Shown here one piece after another: positions 1 through 4,971 of a stretch of 5,039 nucleotides of DNA (the first letter of the stretch is position 1; the number at the start of each line of letters is the position of its first letter). The notes under the pieces are model-generated. The model saw nothing but the letters and a program-made list of their open reading frames with translations, was not told where the DNA came from and searched no databases. Location of the stretch: NCBI GenBank assembly GCA_028821035.1, contig JAPPHP010000211.1:1783-6821 (forward strand), read 5' to 3'. A program made the position numbers and the translations under genes. Source of the stretch: Gammaproteobacteria bacterium. Lineage in GTDB: Bacteria > Pseudomonadota > Gammaproteobacteria > Pseudomonadales > Azotimanducaceae.

Positions 1-320
1 GCCCAGGTCAACGCGTCGCAGAACTCCGGTTCGCCAATCCGCGCGTTCCCGGTCCACCGCCGCGCTTCGAACAGGAAGTCGACGCCGTGTCGGTAGGGCA
101 TGGCGATGACGGGTTCGATCTCCGCGACGTCGATGCACACCTCCTCCAACACCTCCCGGATCGCCGCCCGGGCGACTTCCTCGCCGCGGTCCACATGACC
201 CCCCGGCAGCGTGTAGTAGCCGTCGAGAAACCCGGTGTTGGCGCGGCGGAGCACGAGGAGCCGTCCGTCGGCGTCGAAGACGAACGTGTGCGCGATGAGG
301 CGGAAGAAGGCGCGTTCCAT
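1..320 (-). CDS. NUDIX hydrolase, 3' end truncated by window edge
   Basis: Read from the ATG at 320-318, this gives 106 residues before the left edge; the C-terminus lies outside. The protein begins MERAFFRLIAHTFVFD and has a Nudix box at residues 41-63: G41, E47, R55-E56, E59-E60 and I63. These are the metal-binding and diphosphate-hydrolysing residues of the GX5EX7REUXEEXGU motif. The usual glycine before the last hydrophobic position is Cys62. Upstream, YYTLPGGH (35-42) is the typical strand leading into the box. Downstream, EPEFCDALTW (about 97-106) resembles the EPxKCxELxW segment common in MutT-like hydrolases. The family cleaves nucleoside diphosphates linked to another moiety; the substrate cannot be predicted here. 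It is divergent from the ATPase at 374. No clear Shine-Dalgarno precedes the ATG, and a TAAGAT box lies 8 bp upstream, so the transcript may be nearly leaderless. Family assignment is secure; the missing end is not. Confidence 0.9.
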   Translation of the reverse strand, partial: MERAFFRLIAHTFVFDADGRLLVLRRANTGFLDGYYTLPGGHVDRGEEVARAAIREVLEEVCIDVAEIEPVIAMPYRHGVDFLFEARRWTGNARIGEPEFCDALTW

Positions 321-373
321 GGGACACCATCTTAGCCCCCGGCTCGACTCGGTCTGTTAGCCTCGTCGTGGAC
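321..373. promoter_or_regulatory. Short divergent promoter region between NUDIX and ATPase genes
   Basis: These 53 bp must hold the start signals of both divergent genes if each has its own promoter. On the minus strand, GGCTAAGAT places a -10-like TAAGAT at 334-329, so transcription would begin about 2-3 nt before the NUDIX ATG. On the plus strand, TAGCCT (358-363) is a weaker -10-like hexamer that would start transcription at or just before the ATPase ATG at 374. No convincing -35 hexamer or Shine-Dalgarno is visible on either strand. Leaderless or near-leaderless transcripts are therefore an inference. Confidence 0.35.
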
Positions 374-1162
374 ATGCCTTTCCTCAGCGAAATCCGGATG
401 ATCGCGGACACTGCGGACTTCCCGTTCTCGCTCCCGGTGTTCCGAAGCTTCGGCACGCTGCGCCTCCCGGCGCCGGTGACGTTTCTCGTCGGCGAGAACG
501 GCTGCGGCAAGTCGACGCTCCTCGAGATCGTTGCCGCGGCGTTGCGCCTGCCCTCGCTGACGCAACGCTCCATCGAGACCCATCCGCTCATGGAAGTGGC
601 GCGCGAAGCGGCGGCCGGATTCCGGTTCGTGCGCCGCGGCGGCAGGCGTACGGGGTTCTACTTCCGTGCCGACGACGTCACGGGGTTCCTGCAGGCGGTC
701 CGCCGCAACGCGGAAGAGCACGGGGCGCTCGCCCGGCACTTCGAGGAGACGCTGCCGGAGGGGTGGGGCCGGGACCGCGCCGGGGGGCTGGCCCGGGCCC
801 AGGGCCGAGCGTTCGCGGAGCGCTATGGCGAAGATCCCTTCGCCCGGTCGCACGGGGAACTCTTCCTCGACCTGTTCCGCGCGCGGCTGACCGGTCCTGG
901 ACTCTACCTGCTCGACGAGCCGGAGGTGCCGCTGTCGCCGACGAATCAGCTCGCCCTGCTGGCGATGATTGGCGATGCGGCGACCGAGGGCTCGCAGTTC
1001 CTCATCGCGACGCACTCACCGATCCTGATGGCGCTGCCGGGCGCGGTGATCCTCGACATGGACGTGTCGCCGCCGACGGCGGTCCCGTGGGAGGAGGTGG
1101 AGCACGTCGCCATCACCCGGGCGTTCCTGAGCCACCCGGAGTCCTTCCTCCGGCGGTTGTGA
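374..1162 (+). CDS. ABC/RecF-type AAA family ATPase, stand-alone
   Basis: A 262-aa soluble protein with a full set of ABC-type ATPase motifs. Walker A is GENGCGKS at residues 40-47. A degenerate signature SHGE sits at 159-162. Walker B is LYLLDEPE at 177-184, with D181 and catalytic E182. The switch/H-loop THSP has H214. The N-terminal PFSLPVFRSF...APVTFLVGENG arrangement matches small predicted ATPases of the COG3910 type, which look like isolated heads of SMC/RecF-like proteins. There is no membrane segment or coiled-coil insertion, so a transporter or true SMC role is unlikely. The family's function is poorly known; ATP-dependent dimerisation is expected. ATG 374 is preferred because MPFLSEIR fits the usual family N-terminus. 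GTG 368, two codons upstream in frame, is the alternative. Neither has a Shine-Dalgarno. Neighbours do not reveal a partner. Confidence 0.88.
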   Translation: MPFLSEIRMIADTADFPFSLPVFRSFGTLRLPAPVTFLVGENGCGKSTLLEIVAAALRLPSLTQRSIETHPLMEVAREAAAGFRFVRRGGRRTGFYFRADDVTGFLQAVRRNAEEHGALARHFEETLPEGWGRDRAGGLARAQGRAFAERYGEDPFARSHGELFLDLFRARLTGPGLYLLDEPEVPLSPTNQLALLAMIGDAATEGSQFLIATHSPILMALPGAVILDMDVSPPTAVPWEEVEHVAITRAFLSHPESFLRRL

Positions 1163-1371
1163 ACCTGGTATGGAGTGAGGCCAAGCGTACCGATGCCCGC
1201 CTGCGGCAAAGGGTGGGCGCCCACTACTGCCTCCCCGGCGCTGCCGGACAGTGGGCGCTCGCGGACGGGCGCGAAAGCCCGGCGCTACCAGAAGGGACCG
1301 ACTTGCGGCCCCGTCCCCCCTGGTGGGCGCCGGTCGCCCGAGGATGTCAGGCTGTGGATTGCCGCTTCCCG
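1163..1371. other. Convergent intergenic region, no gene, several GC inverted repeats
   Basis: No convincing coding frame or RNA gene lies between the two convergent genes. The word GTGGGCGC occurs three times in direct orientation (1213-1220, 1251-1258, 1323-1330). The first copy is part of a perfect 12-bp palindrome, GTGGGCGCCCAC (1213-1224). Short hairpins are possible at 1235-1247 (CCGGC-gct-GCCGG), 1266-1281 (cGGGC-gcgaaa-GCCCg) and 1325-1339 (GGGCG-ccggt-CGCCC). None has a T-tract. They may contribute to termination from either side, but each is only 5 bp and such stems are common in GC-rich DNA. Confidence 0.4.
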
Positions 1372-1713
1372 TTACTCCGAATCGTCGGACGCCGTCAGCT
1401 CGTTCCAGATGCGCAGCGCAACCACGCTGAACACCCCGGCATACGCCGCAACGACGATCTGATCCATGATCGCGTCCAGGAAGCCGCCTATCACGTGGAT
1501 GTGGCCCAGGACATCCGATGCCGATGCGGCCCCGAAGGCGATCACGCCGATCAGGTATGCGCCCGCATCGTCCGGATCGACGTTCATGCCGGCGTAGATC
1601 AGTCCGAGGACGACCAACGCGAGCGGCAGGAGGTTCTGCGGAACCATGCCGGGCCAGAGGCCCTCCAGGATGGCCGCGATCAGTGCAAGCACCGACAGGA
1701 CTTTCGTCGCCAT
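1372..1713 (-). CDS. Small four-helix integral membrane protein, function unknown
   Basis: A 113-aa protein with a strong ribosome binding site: GAGGAGAGGG sits just before the ATG at 1713-1711, followed by five A residues. Four hydrophobic stretches are visible at roughly residues 5-24, 28-43, 51-70 and 84-102. They are separated by a short Pro-rich turn (WPGMVPQ), an acidic loop (MNVDPDDA) and a Gly/His loop (LGHIHVIGG). The tail, RIWNELTASDDSE, is charged and probably faces the cytoplasm on the positive-inside rule. There is no cleavable signal peptide and no catalytic or metal-binding motif. I do not recognise the family. It is a single gene: convergent with the ATPase and divergent from the dioxygenase operon across 322 bp. 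The hydrophobic periodicity and the good ribosome binding site argue that it is real and not an antisense shadow. Confidence 0.82.
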   Translation of the reverse strand: MATKVLSVLALIAAILEGLWPGMVPQNLLPLALVVLGLIYAGMNVDPDDAGAYLIGVIAFGAASASDVLGHIHVIGGFLDAIMDQIVVAAYAGVFSVVALRIWNELTASDDSE

Positions 1714-1832
1714 TTTTCCCTCTCCTCGATCAATTTCCCCAGCACCATCGGTTGCCGGTTCCGGAGGGTCGCGGCGAACCTACGGTACGAGTGACCTATA
1801 TCATTTTTGGACGCTCAGTAACATCGCGATGG

Positions 1833-1852
1833 TGTTGTGAAATGTTTCAACA
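1833..1852. promoter_or_regulatory. Operator-like palindrome resembling a LacI/GalR-family site
   Basis: The core TGAAA-TG-TTTCA (1838-1849) has perfect 5-bp arms around a 2-bp centre. It differs by one base from TGAAACGTTTCA, a typical operator of the LacI/GalR regulator family. A second pair of arms, TGTTG (1833-1837) and CAACA (1848-1852), surrounds it with its centre shifted by 1 bp. It lies in the AT-rich part of the divergent region, about 190 bp before the dioxygenase gene and 120 bp before the membrane protein gene. No regulator gene is in the window, so function is inferred from similarity to the consensus only. Confidence 0.35.
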
Positions 1853-1946
1853 GGTTACAGAACTTGTCGGCCCTTGAGGGGCGCGGCTCGGCGGGCGTCC
1901 GAAGCCGGTCTCGGGAGGGGCCGCGGGGGTGGGACATCGCGCCCTC

Positions 1947-2007
1947 GGCGGACACGCGGCTACAATGCGGCGACCGTACGCCGGCCGGGCCGGGGCGGAC
2001 ACGCGGC
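1947..2007 (+). repeat. 14-bp direct repeat pair before the dioxygenase operon
   Basis: GGCGGACACGCGGC occurs at 1947-1960 and again, without mismatch, at 1994-2007. The starts are 47 bp apart. The first copy directly abuts the TACAAT box at 1961 and the second lies in the presumed leader, so the pair brackets the likely transcription start. This is compatible with a paired regulator site or a small local duplication. It is GC-rich, so chance is less unlikely than for a mixed-composition 14-mer. Confidence 0.5.
1961..1966 (+). promoter_or_regulatory. Candidate -10 box for the dioxygenase-hydrolase operon
   Basis: TACAAT, in the context GGCTACAATGCGG, differs from the sigma-70 -10 consensus at one position and stands out in very GC-rich DNA. 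Transcription would start near 1973, giving a leader of about 63 nt that contains the second copy of the 14-bp repeat and the ribosome binding site. No -35 hexamer sits at normal spacing; the segment there is GC-rich, so an activator or a different -35 preference would be needed. Confidence 0.4.
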
Positions 2008-2035
2008 GACACCGTATCGAACAGGGAGGAAATAC

Positions 2036-2926
2036 ATGAGGCTGGACGACTACGACGTCTATCCGGACGTCGACCGACTGATGGGCGAGATCAGGAAGTA
2101 CGACCTCTTCGAGCACGTGGTCGAACTCGAGGCGTACGGGTTGACCATCGTGCCGCCGGAGAAGATGCACGCCAGCGAGGGATTCGCCGACCGGCTGCGG
2201 GACGCCATCCTCCGGGTCTGCGAGCGGCGCAACGGCGTGAAGTTCGGCGACCACCGGACCTCGACCGTCAAGGGCGCGGAAGTCATGGGGAACAGTTGGG
2301 ACCTCCTCGAGGAGGACGAGGTGTTCGTCGAGGCCGCGATCAACCCGGTCAACCTGGCGCTCGTCCGCTGGCTGCTGGGGCAGAGCGCCGTGCTCTCCGG
2401 TCAGACCTGGATCATCAAGGGCAGCGGCGACGGCGCCGTCGGCCTGCACAGCGACTCCCACGGCATACCGCCGGGCGCCGGCCAGATCGCGCACATGTGC
2501 AACGCGTCCTTTCTCTGCACCGACTACGAGAGCGCCGCCGACGGACCGACGGTGTTCGTGCCGGGCAGCCATCACCAGGGCCGCGCGACCCTGCCCCACG
2601 AGGCCGAACTCGACAACACGCCGTTCCGGTTCGTCCCGCTGATCGCGAAGGCCGGATCGCTCGCCATCTGGAACGGCGCCACCTGGCACGCCTCCGAGGC
2701 CCGCACGAAGCCGGGCCTCCGCGTCACGCTCGTGCAGAACTACATGCGCGCGTACATGCGCCCGCAGCGGAACTACGAGGTCGGCACGTCGCCGCAACTG
2801 CTGGAGAAGTATCCGGAACTGGCACGCGTGATCGGCAAGTCCCTCTATCCGTATGCGGACAGCCGGAATCCGGACTGGGAACGCGTCCCGACGTTCATGC
2901 GGACCGGCACGGACCCGTTCGCCTGA
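2036..2926 (+). CDS. Phytanoyl-CoA dioxygenase (PhyH) family Fe(II)/2-oxoglutarate oxygenase
   Basis: A 296-aa cytoplasmic protein. ATG 2036 is chosen because AGGGAGGA ends 5 nt before it; the same frame is open upstream but without a comparable start. It shows the double-stranded beta-helix metal site of the family. LHSDSHG supplies H138 and D140, GATWHAS supplies H218, and R229, 11 residues after H218, is placed to bind the 2-oxoglutarate carboxylate. FVPGSHHQG (174-182) is the characteristic strand between them. Such enzymes couple 2-oxoglutarate decarboxylation to hydroxylation of an unactivated carbon. Family members act on acyl-CoAs, ectoine and many secondary metabolites, so the substrate is open. 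The N-terminal 120 residues show the usual lid-like helices. All key residues are present and the length is typical. It is followed after 20 bp by an esterase-like gene, probably in the same transcript. Confidence 0.9.
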   Translation: MRLDDYDVYPDVDRLMGEIRKYDLFEHVVELEAYGLTIVPPEKMHASEGFADRLRDAILRVCERRNGVKFGDHRTSTVKGAEVMGNSWDLLEEDEVFVEAAINPVNLALVRWLLGQSAVLSGQTWIIKGSGDGAVGLHSDSHGIPPGAGQIAHMCNASFLCTDYESAADGPTVFVPGSHHQGRATLPHEAELDNTPFRFVPLIAKAGSLAIWNGATWHASEARTKPGLRVTLVQNYMRAYMRPQRNYEVGTSPQLLEKYPELARVIGKSLYPYADSRNPDWERVPTFMRTGTDPFA

Positions 2927-2946
2927 TTGCGGCAGGAGTGCACGAC

Positions 2947-4017
2947 ATGACCACCACCCGACCCCATCTCGCGGGGCGACTCGGCGACGCGGAGGCGACG
3001 CTCGCGACGGATCCACGCACGGACCCGCGTCTCGCGGCCGTCTTCGGGGAGTCGGCGACCATACTGTCCGGCATGCGGCCCCTCGCCCTCGACACCTCGT
3101 ACGCCGACTGCCTCGCGTACTGCGCCGCCCTGGAGTCCGCGACGGAGGAGCAGGCCGCCGCGCTCGAGGCGACTCTGCCGGCCTTCGAGGGCGTCGCGTC
3201 GTCGACGGAGACCATCAAAGGCCTCGACGGCAACGCGATCACGCTCCACCTGGATCGCCCGCGGATCGACGACGGTCCCTGGCCCTGCATCGTCCACCTG
3301 CATGGCGGGGGCATGGTGATCGGGAGCGCCGACGACCCGACGACCGTGCGTTGGCGCAAGAGCCTCGCGGAGACCGGCCTGCTCGTGGTCGGCGTGGAGT
3401 TCCGCAACGGCGGGGGGAGACTCGGCAACCATCCGTTCCCCGCCGGGCTCGACGACTGCGCGAGCGCCGTGCGCTGGGTGCGCGCGCAGCGCGCCCGGCT
3501 GGGTGCGTCCACCCTCGTCGTGGAGGGCGAGTCCGGCGGCGGCAACCTCTCCCTGGCCGTGGCGCTGAAGGCGAACCGGGAGGGGTGGATCGACGCCATC
3601 GACGGCGTGTACGCGATGTGCCCCTACATCTCCGGGGCGTACGTGGACCCGCCTCCGGGCCTTCCGTCGCTGCGGGAGAACGATGGCTACGGCGGGATGC
3701 ACTGTTCGATGATGGCGGGGCTCGCCCGGGTGTACGACGAGGAGGGGCCGGCGCGGACGGATCCGCTGGCATGGCCGCTACATGCCCGCCCCGAGGACCT
3801 CGCCGGCCTGCCGCCGCACATCGTGTCGGTCAACGAACTGGATCCGCTGCGCGACGAGGGCCTGGCGTACTATCGGATGCTTGCCGCGGCGGGGGTTCCC
3901 GCCGTGGGCCGCACGGTGCACGGCACGAGTCACGGCGCGGACGTGATGTTCGACGTGGTGCCGGAAGTCTGCGCTGAGACGCTGCGCTCGGTCGTGGGGT
4001 TCGTGCGGTCGCTGTAG
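2947..4017 (+). CDS. Alpha/beta hydrolase, hormone-sensitive lipase (family IV) type esterase
   Basis: A 356-aa protein starting at ATG 2947, with AGGAG (2934-2938) 8 nt upstream. It carries the family IV hallmarks. The oxyanion-hole motif is HGGG at residues 119-122 in IVHLHGGGMVIGS. The nucleophile elbow is GESGG with Ser196, where the common family IV form is GDSAGG. The acid is Asp299 in NELDPLRDEG and the base is His329 in GTSHGAD. Spacings of 103 and 30 residues fit a working triad. There is no signal peptide or membrane segment, so it is probably cytoplasmic. The first 80 residues form the variable cap that shapes the acyl pocket. It would hydrolyse a short-chain ester or related bond; the actual substrate is unknown. 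It follows the dioxygenase by 20 bp, which suggests a shared substrate or pathway. The frame is open far upstream through the dioxygenase gene, but that stretch is a shadow with Arg/Gly-rich translation. Confidence 0.9.
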   Translation: MTTTRPHLAGRLGDAEATLATDPRTDPRLAAVFGESATILSGMRPLALDTSYADCLAYCAALESATEEQAAALEATLPAFEGVASSTETIKGLDGNAITLHLDRPRIDDGPWPCIVHLHGGGMVIGSADDPTTVRWRKSLAETGLLVVGVEFRNGGGRLGNHPFPAGLDDCASAVRWVRAQRARLGASTLVVEGESGGGNLSLAVALKANREGWIDAIDGVYAMCPYISGAYVDPPPGLPSLRENDGYGGMHCSMMAGLARVYDEEGPARTDPLAWPLHARPEDLAGLPPHIVSVNELDPLRDEGLAYYRMLAAAGVPAVGRTVHGTSHGADVMFDVVPEVCAETLRSVVGFVRSL

Positions 4018-4024
4018 CCGCGGG

Positions 4025-4044
4025 GCTTGTCCCGTGCTTGTCCC
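4025..4044 (+). repeat. Tandem 9-bp repeat just after the operon
   Basis: GCTTGTCCC occurs at 4025-4033 and 4036-4044, separated by GT, an 11-bp period. Together with flanking bases it also allows a 6-bp stem, GCGGGG (4020-4025) with CCCCGC (4042-4047). It may add to termination after the hydrolase gene, or be a replication-slippage duplication with no role. Confidence 0.4.
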
Positions 4045-4056
4045 CGCCCGCGGTGG

Positions 4057-4079
4057 CCCGTGTACGGCTTTGACACGGG
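4057..4079 (+). terminator. Candidate terminator hairpin of the dioxygenase-hydrolase operon
   Basis: CCCGTGT (4057-4063) and ACACGGG (4073-4079) form a perfect 7-bp stem with a 9-nt loop, 39 nt after the hydrolase stop codon. It is the strongest hairpin noticed in the gap before the next gene. There is no following T-tract, so it would be a non-canonical intrinsic terminator or a 3'-end stabiliser; GC-rich bacteria often use such forms. Confidence 0.45.
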
Positions 4080-4146
4080 AGGCCGGCCCGTCAGTGGTGG
4101 TCCCCGCACGATTTCGACGAAACAGCCACGGATACGCAAGCTCTGC

Positions 4147-4152
4147 TATGCT
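4147..4152 (+). promoter_or_regulatory. Weak candidate -10 box for the 3' gene pair
   Basis: TATGCT, in the context TGCTATGCTCGG, is a fair -10 match in a locally AT-richer stretch. It would start transcription about 35 nt before the ATG at 4194. No -35 consensus lies at 16-18 bp upstream. The only good TTGACA-like hexamer nearby (4070-4075) is too far away and inside the terminator hairpin. Confidence 0.3.
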
Positions 4153-4193
4153 CGGATCGCGAGAATTTGTCGAGTCGCCAACGGGAGTAACCG

Positions 4194-4493
4194 ATGAGTA
4201 CCATGACCATTCTCGTCGGCATACAGGCTGACGGTTACACCTTCCAGTTGGCGCCACGCAGCAGGCAACTGCTCGGCGAGACCCGTGCTGACGACACGCC
4301 GCTGCCCGCCAGCGTTTTTTTGCGCTACGAGACGCAACACGATGTCGTGCATGTCCTCGGCAAGCACGAACTCCGCTGGACCGTCGCTGAGACACTGACC
4401 GGCCTGCCAAGAGACCAACTCGCCCAGATCATCAATAGCCTTGAGTACGTCGATCCCAAACGCGACTTCGCACCCATCCACGCCGCAGCGTGA
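4194..4493 (+). CDS. Hypothetical 99-aa protein upstream of nuclease-like gene
   Basis: I do not recognise this protein. ATG 4194 is supported by GGGAG (4183-4187) 6 nt upstream; ATG 4203 is an in-frame alternative. The N-terminus (MTILVGIQADGYTFQL) looks like a beta strand pair. Residues 40-66 (SVFLRYETQHDVVHVLGKHELRWTVAE) look mixed alpha/beta, and residues 68-84 (LTGLPRDQLAQIINSLE) are probably an amphipathic helix. There is no signal peptide, membrane segment, metal site or clear helix-turn-helix. Nine of its first 40 codons end in A or T, against three of 40 in the dioxygenase gene, so codon use differs from its left-hand neighbours. A run of seven T residues (4315-4321) interrupts an otherwise GC-rich frame. 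Its last 53 nt overlap the nuclease-like frame, which suggests co-expression. A partner or regulator of that protein is possible but is inference. Confidence 0.6.
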   Translation: MSTMTILVGIQADGYTFQLAPRSRQLLGETRADDTPLPASVFLRYETQHDVVHVLGKHELRWTVAETLTGLPRDQLAQIINSLEYVDPKRDFAPIHAAA

Positions 4494-4971
4494 CGAGGGG
4501 CCCGACAATCTGTTCACCGGCAAAGCCGGTGAGTACGAGGTCGCTTCCCAACTTCTGATCCGGTACTGGCAAGTCGCCTTTCCCGCCGTTGACATCGGTC
4601 ACGATCTCGTCATCTCTGACGGCGACTTCGTCCAACGAGTTCAGGTCAAGACCAGCCGCGCAATCGAGCAAAAGCGCTCCTATGTGGGTCGGTTCCATAT
4701 CCCTCGCGGTCAACTGGCGACGCCGACAACACCCGAGTTGCTCTACGTGCTCGCCGTGTACCGACACGGGCGATGGTCGGATTTCGTCGTCACGCCCCGG
4801 GACCAGCTGTACAGCGAACACGACCTCCACAACGTTGGCACGACATCCAAGACGGGCAGAGGCATCACCTTCCGTCTTCGTTTCGACGACGGTGCCGTCG
4901 TCTCCGGCAACCGCGATTGGACACGCTACCGACGGGCTTGGCCGGTATCAGCAGCCCGAAACGACGGCTAG
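4441..4971 (+). CDS. PD-(D/E)XK nuclease-like protein, start codon uncertain
   Basis: The frame runs from TTG 4441 to TAG 4969-4971, 176 aa. From about residue 25 it reads like small PD-(D/E)XK proteins, including those annotated as group I intron-associated endonucleases. A helix has Glu31 (GKAGEYEVASQLL), a strand carries Asp55 (DIGHDLVI), and the core is Gln68-Val-Lys70 (RVQVKTS). The order E...D...QxK matches the nuclease fold with the Glu-to-Gln change seen in Mrr-like enzymes. A metal-dependent DNA-cutting role is therefore plausible but unproven. No ATG or GTG precedes the conserved part in frame. TTG 4441 lacks a ribosome binding site. CTG 4510 has GAGGGG (4495-4500) 9 nt upstream, right after the stop of the preceding gene, and would begin the protein at FTGKAGEYEV. 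Eleven of 40 codons from 4510 end in A or T, so it shares the relaxed codon use of its partner. The C-terminal region (100-165) is strand-rich and unassigned. Confidence 0.68.
   Translation: MSTSIPNATSHPSTPQRDEGPDNLFTGKAGEYEVASQLLIRYWQVAFPAVDIGHDLVISDGDFVQRVQVKTSRAIEQKRSYVGRFHIPRGQLATPTTPELLYVLAVYRHGRWSDFVVTPRDQLYSEHDLHNVGTTSKTGRGITFRLRFDDGAVVSGNRDWTRYRRAWPVSAARNDG

Larger units (their letters stand above)
1714..2035. other. 322-bp divergent intergenic region
   Basis: No protein gene is supported here; open frames running through it are extensions of the downstream genes' alternative frames. The part next to the membrane protein gene, about 1790-1860, is clearly AT-richer than its surroundings (CTATATCATTTTTGG), as expected for a promoter or regulator-binding segment. 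The part next to the dioxygenase gene is very GC-rich and holds a -10-like TACAAT box and a 14-bp direct repeat, listed separately. The shared upstream region may control both divergent genes. Confidence 0.55.

Noticed and set aside
332..1015. A 227-codon minus-strand frame opposite the ATPase gene
   Set aside because: It is highly Arg/Glu-rich with no motif, and the plus strand carries all ATPase motifs. It is a shadow of high-GC coding.
1163..1371. A CRISPR array or tRNA in the convergent gap
   Set aside because: The repeats are only 8 bp and irregularly spaced, and no cloverleaf arms or TTCRA arm are present.
763..1794. A 343-codon plus-strand frame spanning the ATPase 3' end, the gap and the membrane protein gene
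   Set aside because: It is out of frame with the ATPase and antisense to the membrane protein gene, with no ribosome binding site or recognisable domain.
1837..2946. A 726-codon frame reading through to 4017, with a possible GTG start at 1837
   Set aside because: The part before 2947 overlaps the dioxygenase gene in another frame and translates to Arg/Gly/Pro-rich sequence without motifs. The hydrolase has its own ribosome binding site and ATG at 2947.
1847..3702. Long minus-strand frames opposite the dioxygenase and hydrolase
   Set aside because: Composition is typical of antisense shadows. The plus-strand genes have complete catalytic motifs and ribosome binding sites.
4070..4075. TTGACA as a -35 box for the 99-aa gene
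   Set aside because: No -10-like hexamer lies 15-19 bp downstream, and the sequence is part of the 7-bp terminator-like hairpin.
4146..4830. Minus-strand frames of 149 and 132 codons opposite the 3' gene pair
   Set aside because: No ribosome binding site or recognisable motif, while the opposite strand encodes a nuclease-fold pattern. One antisense gene cannot be fully excluded because codon bias is weaker here.
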